NCBI RefSeq assembly: GCF_932274485.2
Contig: NC_065883.2
Span: 13,204,222-13,268,221, forward strand
Direction of reading: 5' to 3'
DNA: 64,000 nucleotides
DNA from: Patella vulgata
Taxonomy: Eukaryota > Mollusca > Gastropoda > Patellidae
In this document: positions 23,140 through 44,239 of the stretch, piece by piece
Numbering within the stretch: the first letter of the stretch is position 1
Layout of the letters: each line of letters opens with the position of its first letter
Notes under the pieces: generated by a model
The model's database searches: none
Told to the model about the DNA's origin: nothing
What the model saw: the letters and a program-made list of their open reading frames with translations, nothing else
Program-made: the position numbers and the translations under genes

Positions 23140-24950
23140 TACAAATCCTCCCTGTTGCTGCGTTGTGTAGTTTCAGCTGTATGTTTTTATTACGGTTCTA
23201 CATCACAATGCTAAATGATTTAAAGCTCCATGTAGACTTCTCATAGTCCGGTGCCAACAGTCAAATACCCTCGACTAATTACAAAGCACTCGAGAGAATC
23301 TCCAAGGTATTAAACTAGTAACACTGCAGCAAATTAACTCGCTGTATTCCTCAACAACGAGCTGCTTTGAAGACGGCAATCAATATAACAGTACGCTCCA
23401 ATTTAATGTCAGTACAGGCTTTATAATATTCTCAATGATACGCACACACAGATAGAACTCCGGTTGAGGCAGGTTCCTCGTTTTTCTCTAAGAATAGCGC
23501 ATGAGCACAACAGTAAACGTACACAACATTGTGGTTTTAACTAAAATAAAATGTAGATTTGTTTACCTCTGGGTTTTCCCCTATGGTGTTCACGGTGTGA
23601 GCGAACTGTCAAAGGCTATGCGTACAAAGATAAGATAAAGACTGACTCTGTGTCTTATATATATATATAGATATATGTCAGTTAGTGATTAATTAATGGC
23701 CTTTACCTTTCAATATAAACGCGACCCGTGTCCTAGCGTATTACATCAGTTAAAGTTAATAGCTTGCAGGTCTATAAATATACAGGCAGTTATGAATGAC
23801 TCCGTATTCGCTTTGTTCTATTTTATTGTAATTTATAGGTTGGCTATTGGCTTAATATACATAATACAGTTAGCAATGAGCAAATTTTCCTCTTAAAACA
23901 AACGAAAAACGTCATAAGGAACTCGGTTTTCTATTTGGTATAGCTAGCTCTATATGGTATGGGCTTCTGTTTAGATTTGGGGTCCATGAAAGTCGAGCTA
24001 AATCGGAAATTGATTTTCGACTAAAGTGTTTCGGGTTAGAATTCCGGCGTGTGATTGATATGGCAATACCGTTGTCTAGTCGTTCGGATGATGGGGTGAA
24101 ACAAACCGAGAAACCTTGACAGTTGGAATTCGATAATGATCATAATATACACGGAAAAGCCGCTCTTCGCGCAAAATTATCCTCCCTATAGTATTGCCTG
24201 CCATAGTATTGCCACGGACCTTAATATTAGGTCCATGGTATTGCACAAGTTACCACACGTGATAAATAGAAATCCATAACCGTATGTTAGTCTCGAAATG
24301 AACCAGATATTAAAGTAGCTAAGTCTCTAACTCGATATCATCCAAAGTCTTCGACATTGAAAATACGAATTATTTGTCAATTTAAATCAATATTGATGTT
24401 GTGATCTTACCGGGAAAAGATGGCCTTCTGACATCCAATATTTAAGACAAAATAAACATTTTACCTTTGGTACACGAATCGTGTACCATAATGCGTTTCA
24501 ACGCCATTTGTAACAAGGGACCCGAAGAACGAGGCTAGGCATATGCCACAAGTCATGTCAAACGGTGACGCTATATTCTGATCTGGAGAGCATGCGCAAT
24601 AAATACTTTCTATGTAGACTGGAATAGCCAGACGCTAGAGATTGCCATTAGATTGAGACTTCTGGTGTATTTCGCCGAACATAACTGATTTGAAATTAGA
24701 GTGAAACCGGAAAAGATTGAATGTAAATAATCAGTTGATATACATTCATATTACATTATTATACGAGTTGCGACCCATTTGTGTCAATTTCTAGGTCCCA
24801 AATATTAGCGATTAATTAGCTCCTTTAAATGGCGGAAGTATTGGGTTGATAAGACATCAAACCCCATTCATCGTTAGATTTAATTTAGTGGAAAACGACA
24901 TGTGTTCCGTACAGAGATAACGAATTCGTTTGATCTTTTTATAGGCTAGA
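23140..24950. other. Region upstream of CNRIP1
   Basis: Should hold the CNRIP1 5' UTR and promoter; no transcription start could be fixed. A degenerate plus-strand SINE-B piece lies at 24071-24195 (GTCGTTCGGATGATGGGG, GACAGTTGGAATTCGATAAT). The ATATATATATATA run near 23660 is low complexity. Confidence 0.4.
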
Positions 24951-24985
24951 AGGTTGGCTATTTAGGTATATATAGCATACATCAA

Positions 24986-25175
24986 GCAGCCTAAATAAAA
25001 TAAGGAGCGGTATATATATTGCAAACGGAATGTCGCATTTTGGCCGGAAAGACCAGGTAAGATAAGGTCCATGGAAAAATAAAAGACACGAGACTGGCAG
25101 CCTAAATAAAATAAGGAGCGATAGCACACGGACTGTAGCTTTTTGGCGGGAAGAGCTAATTGACACGAGACTGGA
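24986..25175. repeat. Tandem duplication of about 113 bp
   Basis: CAGCCTAAATAAAATAAGGA-GCG occurs at 24986 and 25098, with GACACGAGACTGG after each and a shared TTTTGGC-GGAA block. Confidence 0.75.
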
Positions 25176-25575
25176 CGATGAGTTGTATAGATTTGGACAT
25201 AACAAGAAATGAAATGAAATGGGGTTTAACGTTTTAGACAAAACAAATTAAATAGAGATATGTTACACAGATCTAGAAACAAAATAACCACCATTTAAAA
25301 TGACCAGCGACAGTCCTGCTCACTATTTGGTACTCGGCTGGTTTATATTTGGCGGGAAAAAAGCCAAACGTCACGTGTTTCTTTCGAAGTGGCACGAGTT
25401 AATGAGTTATATAGCTGTAAAAAAGTATTAAACTAGGTGTTGCCAGGAAAAGAACGCCCACCAGCAGCTTTTCAAGGAGTAGCTTTCAAGTCCAGGGACA
25501 ATTACTACGCATTAAATAGTTAAATAGACGAGTGTTTCCGCTATATGCAGCGTTCAAAGAACGCACTATTTATGG

Positions 25576-25646
25576 ATAACAATTACTATGGTTTATTTCA
25601 CTGCGACGTTTTAACAAGATTCCACAAATCGTTATCAAGCATATAT
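25576..25646 (-). mobile_element. GAAACGT-hairpin element fragment
   Basis: GATAACAATTACTATGG, CACTGCGACGTTTTAACAAG and GTTATCAAGC match the element ends at 1705, with a decayed hairpin. Confidence 0.65.
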
Positions 25647-25928
25647 CAACACAAATAAATAAAATGAAATATGCAGGGGTGTTTTACTACATTAAAAAGA
25701 AGGTCGACCCTGATCAAATGAACGGAAAGGCGAGTGTTGTCACCAGTGCAACGTATGCACGAAGCTGGGGGGTCTGTGTGTGTGTGGGGGGGGGGGCACC
25801 TCTAGAACAATTTCTGAAGAAGGGATATTTGGTAGATTCTGAGGTATATATTTGTAAACAAAAACAACATGTTATTCCCTTGGTGGTTGAAATTATTGCA
25901 CACGTCTTGTCAAACCTGGCAATAGAGT

Positions 25929-26034
25929 AATTTGAATGAAATTTTCAAATTATTCATTTTACATTATCTATTTTCGAACTATTATAGCAAGAATGGCTAG
26001 CTCTTTACCTAAATCTTACATAATGTCTCTTTAA
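25929..26034 (-). mobile_element. TTAA-bounded MITE, half copy
   Basis: One end only: TTTGAATGAAATTTTCAAAT, ATCTATTTTCGAACTATTAT, CTTACATAATGTCTCTTTAA. Confidence 0.75.
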
Positions 26035-26504
26035 GTGATAAAACAAACACACTGGCCACCATTCAAGTAGACACAGAACATAGTCTAGACATCAGAGCCT
26101 GACCTACCCACCACAACACCCCTGGTTACATCTTCTAGTAATTCAATATCATTTGCCTAAAAACAGTTCAAGCAGGGGTGGATTTGCTGGGAAATACTAG
26201 TTTCTATGGCGATATTTCTATAGATTAAAATAGGGGTTAGGCATAGACACAACTTATCTTTTAATATTTTCTATGAAAAGCTTTTATTAAACTGTACTTG
26301 GTACATAAACAAAATAACAAAAAAATCATTATACATCATTGATTTAACATTAAATAATAAAAAATAACACATCTATAGATATATAATTGTAAAGATTTTT
26401 TCTAAAATGTTGTATTTCAAAATCCAGATTCCTTGGCAAATTGAAAATAACAAAACCAAAGTGATTTGATATTATATTACTGACCTTAAAAAATGATTTT
26501 CATC

Positions 26505-26815
26505 TTGTAATTTATGCTTTTACTCATAAATAATTTCTGATTTATGCTTTTACAAATAAGAACTAAGGTCATTTTGGGACTAACATATGGTTCAATTTTA
26601 TTTCAATAATTCACTTGCGCTTCGGGGTCTTTAGCAGTGGGAGGTCACTAGAGGATGCGGAGAAAACCCACAAGGTTGGACAGGCAACCCTACTCTTTGT
26701 CACATACAACCAGGGAATCTTACTAATAAACACTATCTGTTTTATGCTTTATCTAATAAGTACTATCTCTTTTAGTCTTTCACTAATAAATACTATTTTG
26801 ATTTATGCTTATATT
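26505..26815. repeat. Degenerate about 32-bp tandem repeat split by a SINE
   Basis: Units such as TTTATGCTTTTACTCATAAA lie on both sides of the SINE-A fragment at 26562-26718. Confidence 0.7.
26562..26718 (-). mobile_element. SINE-A fragment
   Basis: AGGTCATTTTGGGACTAACA, ATTTCAATAATTCACTTGCG, AAAACCCACAAGGTTGGACA, CATACAACCAGGGAATC. Confidence 0.85.
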
Positions 26816-26820
26816 TCAGT

Positions 26821-27180
26821 GTGTATTGCAATATTATAACAGACAATATCAAATACACTATAATAACACATAGATATCATCATTCTATTACTATTATTAC
26901 AGACAATATCAAATACACTGTAACAACACATAGCTATCATTATCCTATTACTATTACAACAAACAATATCAACACAGTAATAACACATAGATATCATCTT
27001 TCTATTACTATTACAACAAACAATAACAGATACACTGTAATAACACATAGCTATCATTATCCTTGTAATAACACATAGCTATCATTATCCTATCAGTGTT
27101 ATAACAGATAATATCAGATAATCATTATCCTATTACAACAAACAATAACATATACACTGTAATAACACATAACTACAGTC
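26821..27180. repeat. Minisatellite, about 57-bp units
   Basis: Units contain ACAATATCAAATACACTGTA and ACACATAGCTATCATTATCC; about six degenerate copies, which also explains the open frames on both strands here. Confidence 0.8.
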
Positions 27181-27423
27181 AATCTATTATATTATACTAA
27201 TGATCATCAACTACAATCTCTAATAAAAATTATCGGTCCAAAAACGGTTAAATTCTATAAAGTATTTACAAAGATATAGTGAATTGGAAATTTGGCAACA
27301 TTCTGTATCCACTGCAGATGAAATAAACAAGTGGTTTTGGTTAAAATCTCTTGATATGTCTGTTTAATCTGAATACATCAAAGCCAGAAGATTATCAACT
27401 GTTGATAATTTGGTTTTTATTTC

Positions 27424-27728
27424 TTAAACATACATTATGCAAGAGCTAAATCTGCCAATTGCAGCTCTTTCTTTAGGCCTGAAATGTTTTCTTAATTATT
27501 CATTAGACATTAATCAACTCTTGATGGCATTGCTAGCCTGCGATGTTTATTGGATTAGGTTCTGATTTGCTTTTCAACTACCATTCATAATTAAATTGCT
27601 AAAATCTTGGTTCATAGTGGATCAATTTGCCTGAAATTTTCAGCAAATTCCCGTTACAGTATCTAGTTTTTAACTATTATAGCGAGAACTGACATCTCTT
27701 TATCTTACCTCCCATAATGTATCTTTAA
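27424..27728. mobile_element. TTAA-bounded MITE, copy 5 (inverted)
   Basis: Left TTAAACATACATTATGCAAG, right CCCATAATGTATCTTTAA; inner GATCAATTTGCCTGAAATTT. Confidence 0.78.
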
Positions 27729-28042
27729 TTGAATGTTAAATAAATAATCTGAGTGCATTTTAGCATGGATTGAGCCTTGAAAAATGATGTACATAAATTT
27801 GTCTGAAAATGCATAATTGGGTTTGGATACTTTACTAAAAAGTAAAGACAAATAGTATATAAAAAATTGCATACTATCTATTTGCCTTTGTAATCAGTGT
27901 TGCCATCCAACAAAATAGAAGTTATTGTGATAAATAAAGATTGCATAGTCAGCAGTAATCCAGTTAGCATAATCATTAGTCCTGTAATAATGACAGATAA
28001 TGAATATCACAATTTGATTCTTCTCTCATATAAATTACTTTC

Positions 28043-28262
28043 AAGAGAGAGAGAAATGGAGTTGAACTTCCAATCAACACAAACTAACATATGGTTCAAT
28101 TTTACTAATTTGCATGTGCGTAGGGGTCTTTAGTAGTGGTAGGAAACCAACGGACTAAGAGAAAATCACTGAGACTGCACAATTGACCCTACTCCTTGTC
28201 ACGTACAAGTTTGGGATCAAAACCATCCTTATAATCTAAAGTGACCACTCGACCAACTAACT
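28043..28262 (-). mobile_element. SINE-A, diverged
   Basis: AGAGAGAGAAATGGAGTTGA tail, CATGTGCGTAGGGGTCTTTA, GTAGGAAACC, CCTACTCCTTGTCACGTACA. It ends about 180 bases downstream of the kelch gene stop. Confidence 0.85.
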
Positions 28263-28441
28263 CCCCCCCTCCCCCACAAATCACCTTCAAATCATGACTC
28301 AACTTGAATATTAACATTGATATGATCACAATAAACTAATTTAATTAATATTTAGTTGTTTAAGTAGTTTAGAAATTATACAATATTAAAGTCTCTATGA
28401 CTCTGCCATGCATGGAAGATTTTTGACATAAACATCCATTT

Positions 28442-29895
28442 TTAATCTCCATTTGTAGCTAAGTGAGAGTACTTTATATTTGAATTCAGTCTACTGAATG
28501 TATTCTTTCTATCTCTAGCATAAAGAGAGATAACGGCTAGAATCATCACTAATGATATCGCCATTAGTATAAAAAGAATAACTGTCCCTATTTTTACTTT
28601 GACAGACTGATACACAAGATGCGTAACATCTACTAGCCACAGGTCATTTAAATAACCATCTTGTTTGTGGCTATCATGTCCCAAACCACCAAATATATAA
28701 AACTTATTCCCAGAATAAAGCCAAACAGTAGCATCACATCTCCCACCAATTAGTGCTTCACTGCTTATCTCCCCTTTACTGGAAAATTTCACTTCAGCTT
28801 CACCTACTTTACTTCCTCCCATCCAAGACCATTGCACATGCTTTGTGTTGAACCTCCAGAAATCAGACAGAAGTTCGGATTTACCATACACTTCTGTATC
28901 CAACCCATCTCCTCCAAACAACCAAAGATTATTGGAAGAATCAAGGAACGGGGATGCACCTTGTCGACTACCCGGTTTATTGCCGTATTCAACACCATAC
29001 AACCGACCGTATTGTCCCGGTGTCTGCGGTTTCGCGCTTCCCGATAATAGTTGCCATGTTTGTTCTGTTTCGTTAAACATCCATAAATCAGACATGTAAC
29101 CCACAGTAGAATGTATTTGCTTCGAATTTAAAACAATATTCCCACCGAACATATACAAGACCTGTTTCCTATCAACCCAAGTTGTCGCTCCAGTACGCGG
29201 GGCCACTGTACCGTTCTTAACAACTATCTCTTCCCATTGTAAATTCCTGAAGGACATTTTCCACATGTCATTGAGCAGGGTTTTGTTATTGTTCCGTCCA
29301 CTGAATACGAGCATACTATCATACAAACACCAGGATGCCATGTTGCCACGGAAACCGGGAGAAATGTACACATTAAATGATTCTGGAGGATCTGTGTATG
29401 AGGAATTTAAAACTGATGTTGAATTGCTTGAAGTGTTTATAGATGTGATGTTGCTATGGTTATCGTCAGAGTCTGTGTCGACGTCAACAGATCCTTTTAA
29501 TAATAACCAAGTTCGTCTCTTGATGTAATAAACCCAAGTATCCTCCAGAGCTTCGTCATTTTCTCCTAGACCACCGTAAATTATAAAGGTGAGATTGGTC
29601 ACACCACATCCGGCTCCTAAATACCTGGGTGATGGAGACTTCGAATGAGAAGAAGTACCCATACTAGCAACACTGCCTGGATGAACCAGACTCCAGGTAT
29701 TGGTGAAGATGTGGTATCGCCAAAGATCATTCAATAAAATAGGTTTACCATTATTCAGATCTGAAAAACCTTTACCCCCGAACAACCATACATAGCCATT
29801 TGCATCTTTCCAGCTTAGGCTTCCACTCCTTCCACCAGGACCCCATATATCTGATGACTGATCAGCAGTGTCTTTTCCATTTAACCACGTCAATT
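28442..29895 (-). CDS. Six-kelch-repeat single-pass membrane protein, large 3' exon (5' end incomplete)
   Basis: A 483-codon open exon with stop TAA at 28444-28442. Six kelch repeats, each with a V/I/L-x-x-F/Y-GG strand followed by a downstream W, would close a six-bladed beta-propeller: WLFGGKG, FIIYGGLG, LVFSGRN, LYMFGGN, WLFGGDG and FYIFGGLG. A hydrophobic helix of about 22 residues (IGTVILFILMAISLVMILAV) near the C-terminus is followed by basic residues and a short tail, as in a type I membrane protein with the propeller outside the cell. Several N-x-S/T sites (NLT, NHS, NIT, NSS) fit that topology. The reading frame opens at 29893 with TTG, not ATG, directly after a tgtag acceptor and two bases AA, so at least one upstream exon, probably with a signal peptide, is missing. 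I do not recognise a named orthologue. Confidence 0.85.
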
Positions 29896-30037
29896 CTACA
29901 AATAAAATAAAATATTTAATGTCGGAACTACGAGAAATGTTTCAATCACAAAACATTTATATATATAAAAGTGAGGTTTTTAGAAAGAAAAAACTAATTT
30001 CATCTGAGCTAGCGCTTTCACCGACGACGAGGATCAT

Positions 30038-30184
30038 CAGCTGTCTAGTCGTTCAGATGGGACGAAAAACCGAGGTCCCGTGTACAAATTGGCATGCACG
30101 TAAAAGATCCCTTGCAGTTGGAATTTTAGCCCAGTTTAAGAGCAAAACAGTAGGACGTTAAACCCCATTTCATTTCATTTCATT
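30038..30184 (+). mobile_element. SINE-B, 5' truncated and internally deleted
   Basis: CAGCTGTCTAGTCGTTCAGA, ACCGAGGTCCCGTGTACAAA, then the tail. It lies just upstream of the kelch exon acceptor. Confidence 0.88.
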
Positions 30185-30200
30185 TGCTGCACATCAAAGG

Positions 30201-30957
30201 TGAAATGAAATAGAGTTTAACGTCTACTTTATTGCATGAACTAAGCTTATGAAGACAGGCATATGCCTTGCAATTTGCTATGAGAGAAATTTTTCCTGGA
30301 GAGCGGAATTACAGCCTATTCTTTTCTGCTTCCAACAGGAGGCTAATGAAGACTGTCATATGTCACGCAGTGTGCTATGATGAGGGAAATTTTTCATGGA
30401 CAGCAGTGGTTCCACCTACTCTTCTTTAAATACCAAGTGCAAAGGATTCTCTTACGTTCATGTGTGGGGATCACAATGGCTAAGTGGGTAAGACGCTGGT
30501 TCGCTAGCCTGGAGGTTGGGTGTTCGATCCCTGCATTGGCTGAGAAAGTTCATCCAGATTTTCCGGCGTGGTTCCCCCTTGTCAGTGATGCAGGACGGAG
30601 GGCCTGACAAGAACAGCTGTCTGGTCGTTCGGATGGTACGAAAAACCGAGGTCCTGTGTATACATTGGAATACACGTAAAAGATCCCTTGACAGTTGGAA
30701 TTCGATATAAGAGTAGGCCGTAGTGCCGATGTCCGGGCAAAATTTCCCTCATTAGCCCAGTTAGGAGCAGAACAGTAGGACGTTAAACCCCATTTCATTT
30801 CATTTCACGTTCATGTGTACTTGATGCTGTTCCTTGTCAGCCCCTTATTCCTGCACCACTGACACGGAAAAACTTTAAGACCTTCCAAGGCCAACACCAG
30901 GACATCCCCTGATTAGTGAGCCAGTGCCTTATAAATGCACTATGCCACCGTGGCTTC
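30201..30957 (-). mobile_element. Older SINE-B split by a younger one
   Basis: The halves 30201-30465 and 30819-30957 form one minus-strand copy running from TGAAATGAAATAGAGTTTAA to ACTATGCCACCGTGGCTTC. A partial internal duplication gives two CTATGA-GAGGGAAATTTTTC blocks. Confidence 0.88.
30466..30806 (+). mobile_element. SINE-B, full length, with 12-bp target duplication
   Basis: Reference copy: A box TGGCTAAGTGGGTAAG, B box GTTCGATCCCTGC, CATCCAGATTTTCCGGCGTG, GTCGTTCGGATGG, GATCCCTTGACAGTTGGAAT, the GACGTTAAACCCC end and the (ATTTC)n tail. ACGTTCATGTGT flanks it at 30454-30465 and 30807-30818. Confidence 0.95.
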
Positions 30958-31012
30958 ACTCCACATTGTAATTACCTTGACTTGTAACAATACTAATTAC
31001 AATTAGTATATA

Positions 31013-31322
31013 AATACTGACAGCTCTAGAAAACATTTCAGACTCTGGTAATACTGACAGCTCTAGAAAACATTTCACACTCTGGTAATACTGACAGCTC
31101 TAGAAAACATTTCACAGTAGATCTCAGGCTCTGGTAATACTAACACCTCTAGAAAATATTTCACAGTAGATCTCAGGCTCTGGTAATACTAACACCTCTA
31201 GAAAATATTTCACAGTAGATCTCAGTCTCTGGTAATACTGACAGCTCTAGAAAACATTTCACGCCCTGGTAATACTGACAGCTCTAGGAAACATTTCACC
31301 GCAGCTTTTACGCTCTGGTAAT
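31013..31322. repeat. Minisatellite of CTCTGGTAATACTGACAGCT units
   Basis: Seven units of about 37-50 bp: CTCTGGTAATACTGACAGCT-CTAGAAAACATTTCACA, some with GTAGATCTCAGG. The last unit runs into the proposed micro-exon donor (CTCTGGTAATTACTCAC). Confidence 0.9.
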
Positions 31323-31325
31323 TAC

Positions 31326-31349
31326 TCACATCCTTATTCTTTTCTGTCC
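31326..31349 (-). CDS. Candidate 24-base micro-exon of the kelch gene
   Basis: On the minus strand a polypyrimidine tract and acceptor (ttttatttttcag) precede 24 bases ending in TGA, then a gtaatt donor of the same type used in CNRIP1. Read as GG-ACA-GAA-AAG-AAT-AAG-GAT-GTG-A, it joins the AA at the kelch exon acceptor without a stop and gives TEKNKDVKLTWLNGK. The alternative donor four bases earlier would create a stop at the junction. No further upstream exon was found to carry the start codon, so this is a proposal only. Confidence 0.35.
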   Translation of the reverse strand, partial: GQKRIRM

Positions 31350-31484
31350 CTGAAAAATAAAACAGTGATATGAATTTTATAAAAACAGATACATGTAAAC
31401 AAAGATTTCACTATAACACAATAATAATAGTTGGGATCCATGACTACACTGGGGAGGGGCAGGGGGCTAGTGCTTCCCCATACT

Positions 31485-31626
31485 TTTCATCAAATTCCAA
31501 CCGCCAAGGGTTCTTTTACATGCACGCTCAACACCAGAAGAGCTTTTTCGGTCAACACAGGGATTGATCCCGGGACCTCCTGGTTAGTGAGCCAGTGACT
31601 TACTTACCGAGCCAATGTGGCTTCCC
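31485..31626 (-). mobile_element. SINE-B, head half
   Basis: AATTCCAACCGCCAAGGGTT, GGTCAACACAGGGATTGATC, GACCTCCTGGTTAGTGAGCC, CCGAGCCAATGTGGCTTCC. Confidence 0.85.
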
Positions 31627-31828
31627 TCTGCTGACTACCCGTGTATACTACCAAGACACATATATTATACACTGAACTTTAATTTGGCAATAGGCTATTG
31701 AAAGTTAATTGTGTAGATTGCCCTAATCAAATCAACTCAGATCAGCCTAATTCTTATTTTATTTTTACCCAAATCTAAGAGGTTTAGTTCCATTAATATA
31801 TTAAATAATTTTAGTATTAGGTAGTAGG

Positions 31829-32096
31829 CCTATTGGCTAGTATTGGGCAAATCGTCCTGCTGATTTCACTCAAGGAGTACCATAAACATATCATGGGAGT
31901 AAGTAGTTCAGCTCTGAACGTAGGTCTCATTACACTCGACCTGTACGTTCTGGAACTGTCCTATTGGCTAGTATTGGGCAAATCGTCCTGCTGATTTCAC
32001 TCAAGGAGTACCATAAATATATCATGGGAGTAAGTAGTTCAGCTCTGAACATAGGTCTCATTACACTCGACCTGTACGTTCAGGAACCGTCCTATT
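31829..32096. repeat. Two direct copies of a 131-bp unit
   Basis: CCTATTGGCTAGTATTGGGC begins both copies at 31829 and 31960. They differ at only a handful of positions. Confidence 0.92.
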
Positions 32097-32616
32097 GAAT
32101 CCTTGTCGAAAATCTAATCGCTACCCAGTCAATTTTACTGGGCAAATTGAAATCTTTGAAAAGTTGAGAATTCTCATTCAATTATTGCTTTGACTAGCCC
32201 TGACGAGCCAAATTATAATAATTTACAATCAATTTTTTTCAAAAATCCCAATTTTTTCCCCCAGACTTACCTAAATTTCGTTTCATCTTATATGGCCTTA
32301 TATAGCCGAGTTCGTAAATTTGTGCGTTACCCTTTCAATGAAGTCCGCCAAGCCGGTTTGAAGACAGACATATTTTTTAACAGCATGTTGTGTCGCTCAT
32401 ACTGGTTCTAGCGAGGTAAGCGAGGTCTTATTTTCTCACTAAGATGTTTATTAATATTGTTCAGGCGTTCACAGGGACTGACACGCGACCGTTTAGCAGT
32501 AAAAAGTTGCCCAGTAAAATTGACTGGGTAGCCATTTGATTTTCGACAAGGATTCAATAGAACAGTTCCTGAACCAGCAGGTCGAGTGTAATGAGACCTA
32601 CGTTCAGAGCTGAACT
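32034..32616. mobile_element. Fold-back element with about 110-bp arms
   Basis: 32034-32144 and 32508-32616 are inverted repeats (CTACCCAGTCAATTTTACTG pairs with CAGTAAAATTGACTGGGTAG) around a 363-bp spacer. The left arm continues into the 131-bp direct repeat. Confidence 0.88.
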
Positions 32617-33162
32617 AGGGAGTAAGTAAGGTACCGGTAGACCTACCGCATGATCATTTTCAGGGACGTTCTCGTAACTATATTTATATGGTACCGCAAT
32701 GGTGTAGCCCTATGCTTAAAACTGGTTAGATATCGTCTATAGGTGAAGAGGTATCAAGCTATTGGCTAGATCATTTAGATCTTATCTAGATGATACATGA
32801 ATAATGCATTTTTAGCCAAATCATAAATGAAAAAAAAATGTAAACAAATAGCTAATATTAATTATGTCCAAGAAAAAGCTTACTAACGATAACACGACTT
32901 GGGCCTTAATCAACCCGTGGCTGAGCTTTGGATTTGGTGGGTGTTTTCGTTATGAAATTAATGATATTTTTTCTTAATAAAATCAAACAGATTCTAAGTC
33001 AGTAAGTGTAAAATCGTCCCCAAAAGAATTGTTGTGTTTTGGACAGTTTCCAAACAATACACCGGAAGTTACTTCATAATAGAGATACTCGGTTATCAAT
33101 AAACAGAAAATGGCATATACCACGAAAGACTGGATAACGGAGTAAAGTGGGCTATTCCAAAC
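32617..33162 (+). promoter_or_regulatory. Region directly upstream of ZFYVE21
   Basis: Must contain the 5' UTR and probably the promoter. No TATA box or start site can be fixed by eye. A 37-codon open frame at 32863 has no recognisable match. Confidence 0.3.
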
Positions 33163-43212
<10,050 letters not shown>

Positions 43213-43555
43213 TATCATCATTGAATTATAAATGACTGCATATACACTGGAGAAAAAAAAGTCCATGGTGTCAAAAATTAAAGACTATCAAATCATTGAG
43301 ACAAAAAAGAAATTGGTGAACATGGCAAGTTTAGGTACCAGTTTTTGATAATCAGAATTGTTGAGGGGTGGGGGTGGGAGTAAGGGTTCAATTTATTATA
43401 TAAATTGATTAAGTGCCATTTTAGTATTTGGTCACATTTACTTTTAGCTACCAGTTTTTGATAATCAGAATTGTGGGGGGTGGGGGCGGGTCAATTTATT
43501 ATATAAATTATTCAAGTGCCATTTGAGTAATTGGTCACATTAAATAGAACACAAA
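43213..43555 (+). other. ZFYVE21 3' UTR region
   Basis: Directly follows the stop codon; it holds a direct repeat of TACCAGTTTTTGATAATCAG (43337 and 43451). No confident polyadenylation signal assigned. Confidence 0.4.
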
Positions 43556-43935
43556 CATTATGGAATACAATTACTGACTTTAATAGATGCAACGTTTCAA
43601 CACTGTGCTTTATAATGACAAGCCACACTTGTACGTGACAAGGAGTAGGGTCACCTGCCTCCAACCTTGTGGGTTTTCTCCGGGTCCTTCGGTTTCCTCC
43701 CACTGCTACAGACTCCTAGGCGCAAGCAAATTATTGAAATAAAATCTAACCATATTAGTCCCGAAATGACCTAGTTTGTGTTGAGTGGATGTTAAACCCC
43801 ATTTCTCTCTCTCTCTCACTCTCTCTAGCTTTATAACACAAGAGAATCACTAACTGCTGAAACATAGCAAGAATTGTTTTGTTTGATAACAGTAGAATCA
43901 TGATTAAATTAAGCACTTGTATTCCATAAGGTATT
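43556..43935. mobile_element. Inverted pair of GAAACGT-hairpin ends around a SINE
   Basis: Left ATGGAATACAATTACTGACT with GCAACGTTTCAACACTG (minus sense); right GCTGAAACATAGCAAG and AGCACTTGTATTCCATAAGG (plus sense). SINE-A lies between. Confidence 0.65.
43628..43828 (+). mobile_element. SINE-A, 5' truncated
   Basis: TTGTACGTGACAAGGAGTAG, TTTTCTCCGGGTCCTTCGGT, TTATTGAAATAAAATCTAAC, GTTAAACCCCATTTCTCTCT. Confidence 0.92.
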
Positions 43936-44090
43936 TTGTATTTTATATTTATGCAATCTGCTTTGATCTTATTAGAGATATTTACCAAAACTGACTATAG
44001 CATTTCATTGCTCCACATCCTTGATACACAAGCTCATTAGCAAGAGGCTAGAGTAGGCCATTTCACATGCTGACACCAATTGTTCCTAGA

Positions 44091-44238
44091 GATTGCTAGA
44101 GTAAATATAGATCTAAACGTAATAATTAGATCTGACACGATTACTAAGAGTAAATATAGATCTAAAGGTAAATTATTAGATCTGACGAGATTGCTAGAGT
44201 AAATATAGATCTCTATGTATAATATATAGATCTGATGA
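44091..44238. repeat. Three copies of a 62-bp repeat
   Basis: GATTGCTAGAGTAAATATAG-ATCTAAA followed by AATTATTAGATCTGAC. Confidence 0.85.
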
Positions 44239-44239
44239 A

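Noticed and set aside
30480-30560. tRNA-like A and B boxes
   Set aside because: They are the head of a SINE with body, tail and target duplication; the cloverleaf stems do not close as in a functional tRNA. The same holds for all SINE-A heads and 62041-62100.
31346-31439. Reading from ATG at 31439 through the intron into the micro-exon
   Set aside because: It enters the micro-exon in the wrong frame and stops before reaching the kelch exon.
32863-32976. 37-codon plus-strand frame MSKKKLTNDN upstream of ZFYVE21
   Set aside because: Not in frame with a visible splice junction and no known match; could be an upstream frame in the 5' UTR.
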